A stretch of DNA of 9,795 nt from Candidatus Nomurabacteria bacterium (GCA_943349725.1 CALQZP010000039.1:1-9795); one strand, 5' to 3'. Positions 1 to 6,011 are shown, counted from the stretch's first letter. The notes: a model not told the origin generated them from the letters alone. Numbers and translations: made by a program.

Positions 1-78
1 CATTTTTTCTTTTTGGGGTTGCCGAGTGAAGCGAGGCAGTGGCGGAACGATACGAGCGTACGATTTAGTTTCAAGCCA

Positions 79-97
79 CCACGCGCTCCGCGCGTGG
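79..97. repeat. REP-like GC-rich hairpin
   Basis: The 8-bp arms CCACGCGC and GCGCGTGG flank a TCC loop. The style (CGCG core, 3-nt loop) resembles the palindrome inside the nearby inverted repeats at 183-207 and 1836-1860, though the arm ends differ. Positions 1-78 show no convincing gene. The function of the hairpin is unknown. Confidence 0.5.
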
Positions 98-110
98 CAC
101 ATCATTTGTT

Positions 111-138
111 TTGAAAATAGGTTCGAGCTTGGTACAAT
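111..138 (+). promoter_or_regulatory. Predicted sigma70-type promoter for the recombinase
   Basis: TTGAAA (111-116) and TACAAT (133-138) are separated by 16 bp. Transcription should begin near 145, almost exactly at the first base of the left inverted repeat, and run through it into the recombinase. The promoter lies outside the repeat-bounded segment, so inverting that segment would uncouple it from the gene. This is a prediction from motif match only. Confidence 0.5.
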
Positions 139-143
139 AAACA

Positions 144-290
144 CACCAAAACAGAACTCAACGGCTTTTTCAAAGTCAGAAGGTGGGACGCGCTTCGCGC
201 GTCCCACTGATTTCCCCCCATTTTTCCAAACGAATTCAGAATTTTTGGCGCGCTGGCGCGCACTGATTTTTCGCCGAGGAGGAGGTTCGA
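144..290. repeat. Left 147-bp inverted repeat (IR-L), inverted copy of the recombinase 3' end
   Basis: This stretch is the reverse complement of 1753-1899. Position p here pairs with position 2043-p there. All bases match except the three-base loop of an internal palindrome (194-196 against 1847-1849). Read on the - strand it encodes the recombinase tail again, from SNLLLGEKSVRAS to PLSSVLV, but with DARSAS where the gene has DALRAS. It is therefore a truncated inverted duplicate of the gene's 3' end. Matching stops abruptly on both sides: position 143 and position 291 both differ from their partners. Confidence 0.9.
183..207. repeat. Perfect palindrome with TTC loop in IR-L
   Basis: The 11-bp arms GTGGGACGCGC and GCGCGTCCCAC flank a TTC loop (194-196). 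The identical 25-bp sequence occurs in the same + orientation at 1836-1860, although everything around it is inverted. Stable cruciform or RNA hairpin formation is expected. Confidence 0.85.
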
Positions 291-310
291 AATCAGAAGC
301 AATTTTGACT

Positions 311-351
311 CATAGTATTTGCTTAATACAAAAAGAATTTTTAATACTATG
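311..351. promoter_or_regulatory. Inverted repeat spanning the recombinase start codon
   Basis: CATAGTATT (311-319) is the perfect reverse complement of AATACTATG (343-351), with 23 nt between them. The second arm ends on the ATG at 349-351. It could be an operator for autoregulation, or an RNA stem that hides the first start codon. The ATG at 361 lies just outside the stem. The function is inferred from position only. Confidence 0.5.
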
Positions 352-1935
352 AATAATAATATGGAAAATAAAAAATTCTTTTTGTATGCTCGCAAGTCCA
401 CTGATGTCGAGGATAAACAAGTTTTGAGTATAGAAGCACAGTTGGATGAATTGCGAGACTATGCCAAGAGAGAACATCTGAACATCGCCCAAGAGTTCAT
501 AGAAAAACAATCTGCGAAAATTCCAGGTCGTCCGATTTTTAACGAAATGATGAAGTGTATTGAAAAGGGCGATGCAGATTCTATCCTCTCTTGGCATCCG
601 GATCGTCTCGCAAGAAATAGTATTGATGGTGGAAAAATTATCTATCTTCTCGACACAAGGAAACTTGCGAGCCTGAAGTTTCCTACTTTCTGGTGTGATT
701 CCACCAGTCAAGGTAAGTTCATGCTGAACATGGCTTTCGGTCAAAGCAAATACTATGTGGATTCTCTTTCCGAAAATACGAAACGTGGACTTCGCCAAAA
801 AGTTCGTAATGGAGATTATCCAACGCTTGCTCCTGTCGGCTATATCAACGACTCACGGACGAAAACTGTGGTGGTAGATAGAAAGAAAGCCAAGGTTATC
901 AAGCAAGCGTTTGAATTCTATGTGAAAGGCGGCAATAGATTGGAAGATGTCTCAAACTTTTTGGCGAAGCACAATCTATTTTCAAAAACCGGAAAGAGAA
1001 TCCACAAATCTCGTGCGACTTCAATTCTTTCAAATCCGTTTTACACTGGACTGTTTCGCTATGGTGGCGTACTACACGAAGGAAAGTACGAGCCAATCAT
1101 TTCAAAGAAACTTTTTGATCAGGCGCAGGAAATGTTGAAACTTCGCGGTAAGCCCGACAGAAAGCCTAAAAACGACCCGCAACCTTTCTGTGGCCTCATT
1201 TCCTGCGCCTCATGCGGAATGATGATAACTGGCGAATACAAGGTGAAGAGGCAACAAAATGGAAATATCCACGAGTATATTTACTATCACTGCACGAAGA
1301 AAAACAAAAATGTGAAGTGCGAAGAACCTTGTATTCGGGAAGAAGAACTAAATCGCCAGTTATCATCCATCATTCAAAAAGTTTCTTTGCCCAAAGACTG
1401 GGCGGAGGAATTGAATCGTCTTGCTTTGCAAGACCACGGAAAATCCGCCCAGTCTTTGACTGCTTGTGTAAAAGAGAAACAAGAGAAGATTTCTTCTTTG
1501 TCAATCAGATTGGAGCGACTTCTCAACAGCTACCTTGACCAAGATATTGATAAAGAAGATTATCGTGCTGAAAAATCAAAATTGTTACTTTCCAAGAAGT
1601 CGCTCGAGGAAGAAATCTATAATCTTTCACACAAGCAGAATGATTGGCTCGAACCTTTCCAAAACTGGCTAGAAGTCGCACAGGGATTGGACAAAATTGC
1701 TTCTGATTCAGACCTTTTTGCGAAAAAGGTCTGTGCCAAAGAAATCTTTGGCTCGAACCTCCTCCTCGGCGAAAAATCAGTGCGCGCCAGCGCGCCAAAA
1801 ATTCTGAATTCGTTTGGAAAAATGGGGGGAAATCAGTGGGACGCGCTTCGCGCGTCCCACCTTCTGACTTTGAAAAAGCCGTTGAGTTCTGTTTTGGTGA
1901 CCCTACCGGGAATCGAACCCGGATTTAAGCCTTGA
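349..1935 (+). CDS. Large serine recombinase/integrase
   Basis: Site-specific DNA recombinase of the large serine (resolvase/invertase) family. It cuts DNA through a serine-phosphate intermediate to integrate, excise or invert segments. Numbered from the ATG at 349, the N-terminal catalytic domain (about 10-150) shows LYARKS with the probable nucleophile Ser17 and the conserved DRLARN around 85-90. A recombinase domain follows (about 160-270), then a zinc ribbon with CASC near 286-289 and Cys315, 324 and 328, then a charged coiled coil (about 375-430). Length (528 residues) fits the family. The ATG at 361 is an equally good start; neither has a Shine-Dalgarno motif. The last residues come from IR-R and then from antisense tRNA-Glu (LPGIEPGFKP), and the TGA stop lies in the anticodon loop. 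It is convergent with the tRNA. The family is certain; whether it integrates or inverts is not known. Confidence 0.93.
   Translation: MNNNMENKKFFLYARKSTDVEDKQVLSIEAQLDELRDYAKREHLNIAQEFIEKQSAKIPGRPIFNEMMKCIEKGDADSILSWHPDRLARNSIDGGKIIYLLDTRKLASLKFPTFWCDSTSQGKFMLNMAFGQSKYYVDSLSENTKRGLRQKVRNGDYPTLAPVGYINDSRTKTVVVDRKKAKVIKQAFEFYVKGGNRLEDVSNFLAKHNLFSKTGKRIHKSRATSILSNPFYTGLFRYGGVLHEGKYEPIISKKLFDQAQEMLKLRGKPDRKPKNDPQPFCGLISCASCGMMITGEYKVKRQQNGNIHEYIYYHCTKKNKNVKCEEPCIREEELNRQLSSIIQKVSLPKDWAEELNRLALQDHGKSAQSLTACVKEKQEKISSLSIRLERLLNSYLDQDIDKEDYRAEKSKLLLSKKSLEEEIYNLSHKQNDWLEPFQNWLEVAQGLDKIASDSDLFAKKVCAKEIFGSNLLLGEKSVRASAPKILNSFGKMGGNQWDALRASHLLTLKKPLSSVLVTLPGIEPGFKP
1753..1899. repeat. Right 147-bp inverted repeat (IR-R), inside the recombinase 3' end
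   Basis: Partner of 144-290. It is part of the recombinase coding sequence, in frame after EIFG, and ends at 1899, inside the 3' end of tRNA-Glu (it covers the encoded CCA, the discriminator base and one acceptor-stem base). The tail it encodes follows the IFGSNL pattern I recall from relatives in similar genomes, so this copy is probably the original and the left one the duplicate. That direction is an inference. Confidence 0.9.
1836..1860. repeat. Perfect palindrome with TTC loop in IR-R
   Basis: Same 25-bp palindrome as 183-207, in the same + orientation, with the loop TTC at 1847-1849. Here it encodes WDALRASH of the recombinase. The surrounding repeat is inverted relative to IR-L, but this loop is not. 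Confidence 0.85.
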
Positions 1936-1969
1936 GAAGGCTCCGTCCTAACCGTTAGACGATAGGGCC
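1895..1969 (-). tRNA. tRNA-Glu (anticodon CTC), CCA encoded
   Basis: The - strand folds into a complete 75-nt cloverleaf. The acceptor stem is GGCCCTA with TAGGGTC, the D-stem GTCT with GGAC, and the anticodon stem GAGCC with GGCTT. The loop is TTCTCAA, giving anticodon CTC (1936-1934) for Glu codon GAG. The T-arm is CCGGG-TTCGAAT-CCCGG. The discriminator is A and the CCA end is encoded (1895-1897). The + strand recombinase frame overlaps 41 bases and terminates in the anticodon loop. Its 3' end is the boundary of IR-R, as expected when an element has used a tRNA 3' end as attachment site. Confidence 0.96.
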
Positions 1970-2107
1970 CCTACTATGCTCCGTTTTCCAACGGAGCTTC
2001 GTAGGGCAAGCGGCGGTCAGCGTAACCGTTACTTGTCCCTCCGAAGCTCGGCTACAAGCGAGCGTAGGGGGAGACGATAGGGTTCTCCTTCGCTCAAGCT
2101 ACGAAGG
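1970..2107. repeat. Tandem hairpins upstream of tRNA-Glu
   Basis: Three stems follow one another. GCTCCGTT with AACGGAGC (1978-1997, TTCC loop) is extended by CCTAC with GTAGG (1970-1974 with 2001-2005). A second has a GCTCG/CGAGC core (2045-2064). The third is CCTTCG with CGAAGG around 2087-2107. All share the CTTCG/GTAGGG theme, suggesting copies of one palindromic intergenic repeat. They would form structure in the tRNA precursor leader transcribed from 2134. There is no gene in 1970-2199. Confidence 0.5.
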
Positions 2108-2140
2108 GCAAGCCAACGCAGTAAAGCGAAATGCAGAAAA

Positions 2141-2169
2141 ACTATAGCAGAAGTTGGCTACTTTATCAA
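2141..2169 (-). promoter_or_regulatory. Predicted strong promoter for tRNA-Glu
   Basis: On the - strand, TTGATA (2169-2164), a 17-bp spacer and TATAGT (2146-2141) are preceded by an extended -10 TGC. Transcription would start near 2134 and reach the tRNA after about 165 nt of hairpin-rich leader. The 15 bases CTTCTGCTATAGTTT recur exactly at the promoter at 6157-6184. If the recombinase segment were inverted, readthrough from this promoter would enter the recombinase in the sense direction. Confidence 0.65.
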
Positions 2170-2199
2170 AATTTACCTATTCCTCCACACGCTAAGTTT

Positions 2200-3912
2200 C
2201 TACCTATCGGGGGGGATTTCGTAGTAGTTAATGAGAAATTTTGCGATGTTCATAAAGGGCTCGGTGAGTGTCGCGGAGGCGAACTCCACCCCCTTCGGTT
2301 CAACAGCATAGAGGAGGACAATGAAACGGGGATTGTACGCGGGGAAATATCCGAAAAAGGAATGCAAAAAGCGATCTTTGAAGTACCCGCCCCCAGCCGA
2401 ATCGGCAATAAGCGCGGTACCGGTTTTCGCCGCGATACTATGATGTGGCATCTTGTATGCTCCGTGAAGCAGTGCCGTGTCCACCACCCGTACAAGCATA
2501 CGCGATATTTCTTCCGAGGTCGCCTGCTCGATGACCTGCTTTTTCTCGTCCCCTTCAAGCGAGCGGGTAATTCCCGTCTTGTATTTTATTTCGGTCACTA
2601 AATGCGGAGTAATAAGGTATCCGCCATTTCCAAGTGCCGCGAGCGCGCGTATGGTCTGAATAGGTGTAAGGGCGATGCCTTGGCCGTACGAAGCGGTCAC
2701 GAGCTCAATGTCACGTCCACTTTCAAGGTTTTTCACCAGCCCCGCCGCTTCAGCAGGAAGGTCTATTCCCGTCTCCTCACCGAGGCCAAATCGTTTCAAG
2801 TACTCACGCAGTCTGTCCTTGCCAAGTTTGAGAGCGACCATGGCCATACCCGTATTGAGTGACTGACTAAGAACCTCCTGCATATCCACCTGCCCTCGCC
2901 CTTTGCCGTCAAAGTTTGAGATGGTCTTACCGTTAAGTGTCACAAAACCGCCATCAAAATAAGTCGTGGTCGCCGTTACCACTCGTGCGTCAATTCCTGC
3001 GGACATCGTAATGGGCTTCATAATCGAACCCATTTCATACACGCTCTCCACCAGCGCATTTCTAAAACGACTTTGGTCCGTTTCCTTCCCAAAATCATTT
3101 GGATCAAAGGTGGGGGAAAGAGCCATTGCGTAAATGCGCCCTGTTTGTGGATCCATAATGATTCCCCCCACACGATCTGCTGAATAGGTCGTCTGTACTT
3201 CAGCTATCGTTCCTTCCAAAAAGTTTTCCACGGTAGGTTCAATGGACGTCACAATGTCCCCTTCTGAACGCTCCTTCCCTATGACCTTTTTAACCCCGGA
3301 GAAAATCTCGGCAAAGAAATTTTGCCGTACCCCCGTCGTATCCCGCGAGAGTACATCATTGTAGTAGCGTTCAAGTCCACTTCGTCCCCCCAAAATATCG
3401 CCATCAAACCCAACAAAACCAAGCACGTGTGCCGAAAGTTTCCCACCGGGATAAAAGCGCCATCGTTCTTTGTAGAGAGACACTCCTTTAATCTTTTCCT
3501 TTTGGATTTTCTCCGAAACGTCTAAAGAAAGCCGACGAGCAATCTCCTCGTGTGGGTCATTTAGTTTCCGCGCCTTTATGAGAAAAGAATCGTGATCAAG
3601 TGTTGTAAAGGTAGAAAGGAGCTTCAGTGTCGCTTCCGGGTCCACAATATTTTTGGGATGAATCGCGAGTGTTGCACCAATCTTAAGGCTTGCACCAGTC
3701 ACCTTTTCGGCATCCTTCGTGGTAAGAAAAATGGAACCTCTGTCCCACAGTTCACCTTGGGGACTTAGATACTGTCGATTTGCTTTTTCCCTATACAAGT
3801 CGCCGTGTATAACCTGAATACTGTACAGTTTACTCACCAGTACAAGGCAGACTAAAATACACCCGATACCGATAAGGCGTACTCGAAGAAGAAATAAGGG
3901 GTTCGCTTTCAT
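2200..3912 (-). CDS. ftsI: Septal peptidoglycan transpeptidase FtsI (penicillin-binding protein, class B)
   Basis: Cross-links peptidoglycan at the division septum by D,D-transpeptidation outside the membrane. A short cytoplasmic N-terminus is followed by one membrane helix (about residues 12-30). Next come the pedestal domain with WDRGSIF (56-62) and the transpeptidase domain with all three active-site motifs: SIMK with catalytic Ser296, SLN (351-353) and KTGT (496-499). GSIMKP is the expected context for the nucleophile. No PASTA repeats. At 570 residues it is full length for the family. The start ATG at 3912 lies 11 bp after the ftsL-like stop, with no Shine-Dalgarno motif, so translation is probably coupled. 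It is the last gene of the mraZ cluster here; no murE, murF or mraY follows, and a tRNA promoter begins right after the TAG stop. PBP2-type elongation function is possible, but the mraZ-rsmH-ftsL context favours FtsI. Confidence 0.93.
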   Translation of the reverse strand: MKANPLFLLRVRLIGIGCILVCLVLVSKLYSIQVIHGDLYREKANRQYLSPQGELWDRGSIFLTTKDAEKVTGASLKIGATLAIHPKNIVDPEATLKLLSTFTTLDHDSFLIKARKLNDPHEEIARRLSLDVSEKIQKEKIKGVSLYKERWRFYPGGKLSAHVLGFVGFDGDILGGRSGLERYYNDVLSRDTTGVRQNFFAEIFSGVKKVIGKERSEGDIVTSIEPTVENFLEGTIAEVQTTYSADRVGGIIMDPQTGRIYAMALSPTFDPNDFGKETDQSRFRNALVESVYEMGSIMKPITMSAGIDARVVTATTTYFDGGFVTLNGKTISNFDGKGRGQVDMQEVLSQSLNTGMAMVALKLGKDRLREYLKRFGLGEETGIDLPAEAAGLVKNLESGRDIELVTASYGQGIALTPIQTIRALAALGNGGYLITPHLVTEIKYKTGITRSLEGDEKKQVIEQATSEEISRMLVRVVDTALLHGAYKMPHHSIAAKTGTALIADSAGGGYFKDRFLHSFFGYFPAYNPRFIVLLYAVEPKGVEFASATLTEPFMNIAKFLINYYEIPPDR

Positions 3913-3923
3913 CGGGAATGAGG

Positions 3924-4250
3924 TTAAATCTCATTCGCAATTGCGACCGTACCGACTTTTTGTGCGGAAATAAACCTGACTACTTTCACATTTTCAAAAC
4001 CTCGGGCGTAGGCCATTCCAATCGTTACCGAATGTTTAAGCGAAAAATAGGTTGACTCGAGCTCCGATATGGCGGCTCCGTAAGTAGAAACATTTGTTTC
4101 CGCCTCGCGCCATTTAACTCCATTCATAGAGGTGGTATTTATCAGGTACACATAGAAAGACGCAGCAAAAAGTACCATACAGGCCATAAACCAAAAGATA
4201 GGTTTCCCGTTTCTATCTAACCATTTTAAGTTTTTTTGTACCGATTGCAT
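3924..4250 (-). CDS. ftsL: FtsL-like cell-division membrane protein
   Basis: Small bitopic protein expected to sit in the divisome between RsmH and FtsI. From the ATG at 4250 it has 108 residues: a basic N-terminus (MQSVQKNLKWLDRNGK), one membrane helix (about 18-36, rich in FWFMACMVLF), then an outer segment with heptad-like spacing (about 45-78) and a tail with ARGFENVKVVRFIS. The topology, size and position between rsmH and ftsI are diagnostic; sequence identity within this family is always low. A TTG at 4313 in the same frame would add 21 residues (including RPRESGEPE) and overlap rsmH by 20 bp. Those residues are encoded by a palindromic repeat relic, so I prefer the ATG at 4250. No Shine-Dalgarno motif is seen at either start. 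Confidence 0.72.
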   Translation of the reverse strand: MQSVQKNLKWLDRNGKPIFWFMACMVLFAASFYVYLINTTSMNGVKWREAETNVSTYGAAISELESTYFSLKHSVTIGMAYARGFENVKVVRFISAQKVGTVAIANEI

Positions 4251-4269
4251 GTGTGTGGTAATTTCTGGT

Positions 4270-4287
4270 TCCCCACTTTCGCGAGGA
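4270..4287. repeat. Palindromic repeat relic between rsmH and ftsL
   Basis: On the - strand, TCCTCGC and GTGGGGA pair (five Watson-Crick and two wobble pairs) around a GAAA tetraloop. In the ftsL frame it reads RPRESGEP, a peptide typical of dispersed REP-type sequences translated by chance. It could act as a small intercistronic hairpin. Confidence 0.45.
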
Positions 4288-4293
4288 CGATAG

Positions 4294-5247
4294 TTACACT
4301 GTCGCTTTTTCAATTATGCGGAGCTTAGCGCTTCGTGACCGTGGGTTTTCCTTGGTTTCTTGCTCGCAGGGGACGATCGGTTTCTTAGTGATTACCTTCC
4401 CTACACCCTCGGCTCCCAGCTCTCTAAAAAAATCTTTAACGACGCGGTCCTCCATACTATGGAACGAGATGACGGCGATTCGTCCTCCCGGAAGGAGCTT
4501 TTCCCACGCTTTTGAGAGTCCGTCCTTCAGCCCTTGAAACTCGTCGTTAACCGCGATGCGGAGTGCTTGAAAAGTCTTGGTTGCCGGATGGATTTTCCCC
4601 TTCCGCCTCACGACCGATTCCACAATGTGTGCGAGCTGTAGGGTGCTCACGATAGGCGCTTTCGCGCGCTCCTCAGCAATTTTTGTCGCGATGCGCCACG
4701 CCTGTTTTTCTTCACCGTAACTTTCGAGCAGTGTCGCGATAGTCTCCTTGCTCCACTCATTCACGATGATACTCGCGGTGACTTCCTCCCCTCCTGCCTG
4801 AGGAGGGGTGCCGAGTCCTTGCCCTGAAGGACTGGGCGGGGTGGTGGGAGCGGTAGGAGGGATTTTATGAAAGGTCATCTGAAGCGGTTCATCCCGCATA
4901 AATGAAAACCCGCGTCCGCTTTCCTCAAGCTGAAAGCTGGAAAGCCCGAGGTCAAAGAGCGCGCGATTAATGCCGGCGATGCCGAAACTTGCGAGCGCGG
5001 TATCAAGGTGCCGATAGTACGTGTGATAGAAATGAAACGTACAACCGCAAACTTCTAACCTCTTACGGCTTCGCTCTATCGCGTCCTCGTCGGCGTCCAA
5101 ACAGACGAATCGGGCGCTTCCACCTACCGCCTGACAAAGCGCTTCGCTGTGCCCTCCACCACCCACCGTGGCATCGAGGATCACCTCTCCAGGCTTCGCC
5201 TGAAGGCCATCTATTACTTCATGTAAAAGAACGGGGATATGTTCCAT
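4294..5247 (-). CDS. rsmH: 16S rRNA (cytosine1402-N4)-methyltransferase RsmH (MraW)
   Basis: Methylates N4 of C1402 in the decoding centre of 16S rRNA, using S-adenosylmethionine. Visible motifs are HIPVLLHE (3-10), the SAM-binding DATVGGGGHS (25-34), LDAD (50-53), DLGLSSFQLEESGRGFSF (99-116), HPATKTFQALRIAVNDE (220-236), ISFHSMEDRVVK (260-271) and the C-terminal RSRSAKLRIIEK. Length is 317 residues. Residues about 129-155 are a Pro/Gly-rich insert that interrupts the usual step from PLxM to the next helix; its DNA is a palindromic repeat (4785-4860). The frame stays open, so the enzyme is probably functional with a surface loop. The ATG at 5247 has a weak AGGA just upstream. The gene lies after mraZ and a repeat-filled 120-bp gap, and ends at a TAA just before the ftsL-like gene. 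Confidence 0.95.
   Translation of the reverse strand: MEHIPVLLHEVIDGLQAKPGEVILDATVGGGGHSEALCQAVGGSARFVCLDADEDAIERSRKRLEVCGCTFHFYHTYYRHLDTALASFGIAGINRALFDLGLSSFQLEESGRGFSFMRDEPLQMTFHKIPPTAPTTPPSPSGQGLGTPPQAGGEEVTASIIVNEWSKETIATLLESYGEEKQAWRIATKIAEERAKAPIVSTLQLAHIVESVVRRKGKIHPATKTFQALRIAVNDEFQGLKDGLSKAWEKLLPGGRIAVISFHSMEDRVVKDFFRELGAEGVGKVITKKPIVPCEQETKENPRSRSAKLRIIEKATV
4785..4860. repeat. Palindromic repeat inserted in frame in rsmH
   Basis: Two hairpins sit side by side: CCCCTCCT with AGGAGGGG (4788-4808, 5-nt loop) and AGTCCTT with AAGGACT (4814-4833, 6-nt loop). Short outer arms CCTCC and GGAGG lie at the ends. The encoded peptide (PPTAPTTPPSPSGQGLG... PPQAGGEE) has low complexity and falls exactly where RsmH homologues have only a short loop. 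This resembles protein-coding palindromic elements such as those of Rickettsia. The boundaries are approximate. Confidence 0.7.
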
Positions 5248-5251
5248 AAAT

Positions 5252-5363
5252 CCTAATTGTCTAATTCATCTAATTTCTAATAAAATGCCAAATTACAAAG
5301 GAAAATCTCGGTATTTGTGCTTTGCAATTTTATTAGGTGAATTAGTAATTAGGTGAATTAGAA
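5252..5363. repeat. AT-rich inverted repeat built of CTAATT units
   Basis: It fills the mraZ-rsmH gap. The left arm (about 5252-5288) has four CTAAT-type units spaced 7-9 bp. The right arm (about 5321-5363), read as reverse complement, has CTAATTCAC, CTAATTA, CTAATTCAC, CTAATAA. The arms pair imperfectly over roughly 35 bp and would form a long hairpin in the operon mRNA. The loop contains nothing recognisable. It may modulate expression or stability of the downstream rsmH-ftsL-ftsI message. Confidence 0.65.
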
Positions 5364-5367
5364 ATTT

Positions 5368-5802
5368 CTACAGGACCCCCACTTGTCCCAGCTTCTCCGC
5401 CAGCGTGTCGGCCTGTTTCTCTATCGTTTCCTTGTTGGCTTCCCACGCCTTGTCGTTCCAGATTTCCACACGACTCTGTACACCGATGACGAATACCTTC
5501 GTGCCTAAGTCTCCCCACGTCTTGAGGAAATCGGGGACGAGTACTCGTCCAATCGTGTCCACATCCGCTTCGGTCGCGCCTGCAAACATAAATCGGTTGA
5601 AACTTCGGCTGTCGGCCTGGAGCATACTCCCCTCGGAAAGCTTCTCTGCAATCTTTTTCCATTCCTTCTGTGTAAAAATCGCTACGCACTTGTCGAGTCC
5701 CCGTGTCAGCACCACCTTCTTCCCCATTTCGGTTCGAAACTTTGCCGGAAGCGAAAGTCGGTTCTTGTCGTCTATGGTGTGTGTGTATTCGCCGATGAGC
5801 AT
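5368..5802 (-). CDS. mraZ: Transcriptional regulator MraZ
   Basis: DNA-binding regulator of the division and cell-wall cluster, related to AbrB-fold proteins and forming ring-like oligomers. The 144 residues contain two MraZ/SpoVT-AbrB-like repeats. The first starts with MLIGEYTHTIDDKNRLSLPAKFR, the hallmark beginning with the DxK/R-G-R/L-xxPAKFR pattern. The second runs through ATEADVDTIGRVLVPDFLK (about 76-94). The length is typical. The ATG at 5802 is the only sensible start and has no Shine-Dalgarno motif. It heads the operon mraZ-rsmH-ftsL-ftsI with a leader of about 270 nt from the predicted promoter at 6081-6089. Paired TGGG boxes at 6045-6060 point to autoregulation, as known for MraZ in E. 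coli. In E. coli, overproduced MraZ opposes RsmH; whether this holds here is unknown. Confidence 0.95.
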   Translation of the reverse strand: MLIGEYTHTIDDKNRLSLPAKFRTEMGKKVVLTRGLDKCVAIFTQKEWKKIAEKLSEGSMLQADSRSFNRFMFAGATEADVDTIGRVLVPDFLKTWGDLGTKVFVIGVQSRVEIWNDKAWEANKETIEKQADTLAEKLGQVGVL

Positions 5803-5811
5803 GGTGTAGAA

Positions 5812-5832
5812 GCGTTTAGCGTTTAGCGTTTA
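5812..5832. repeat. Three tandem GCGTTTA heptamers before mraZ
   Basis: Three exact 7-bp copies lie 10 bp upstream of the mraZ ATG, in its mRNA leader (CTAAACG-type units when read with the gene). A fourth copy is only begun (GC). Function is unknown. It parallels the heptamer arrays before lysS and rsmH. Confidence 0.75.
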
Positions 5833-5994
5833 GCTTACGAAGGACAGGGACTTTTTCACGAGCAAGAGTGGGCGAACTCACGGTAACAGGAAAAGAAAAA
5901 ACCTTTCCTCGGTAGAAAACCTTGTATACCTTTCGTGTAATTATTTTGTTCGTATCTTTATGCATCGTTCGTACCTGTTTGTATTATTCCCTAA

Positions 5995-6011
5995 ACCCGC
6001 TTTTAGCGGGT
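5995..6011. promoter_or_regulatory. Hairpin in the mraZ leader
   Basis: ACCCGCT and AGCGGGT form a perfect 7-bp stem with a 3-nt loop. On the - strand it is followed by only a short T stretch (TTTAGGG), so it is a weak terminator candidate. It may be an attenuating or stabilising leader structure, about 65 nt after the predicted mraZ start of transcription. Confidence 0.4.

Noticed and set aside
319..348. TTG at 319 as recombinase start
   Set aside because: It adds ten residues with no family similarity and lies in the first arm of the inverted repeat. ATG 349 or 361 fits better with the conserved KKFFLYARKS beginning.
102..401. Open frame on the - strand encoding a copy of the recombinase tail
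   Set aside because: It is explained by the inverted duplicate of the recombinase 3' end. The flanking residues are not conserved, so it is a gene fragment rather than an independent gene.
4251..4313. N-terminal extension of the ftsL-like gene from a TTG
   Set aside because: The extra residues come from a palindromic repeat relic and overlap rsmH. The ATG at 4250 gives a normal FtsL-like topology.
5995..6011. Rho-independent terminator upstream of mraZ
   Set aside because: The stem is good but no T-run follows on either strand, so I list it only as a leader hairpin.
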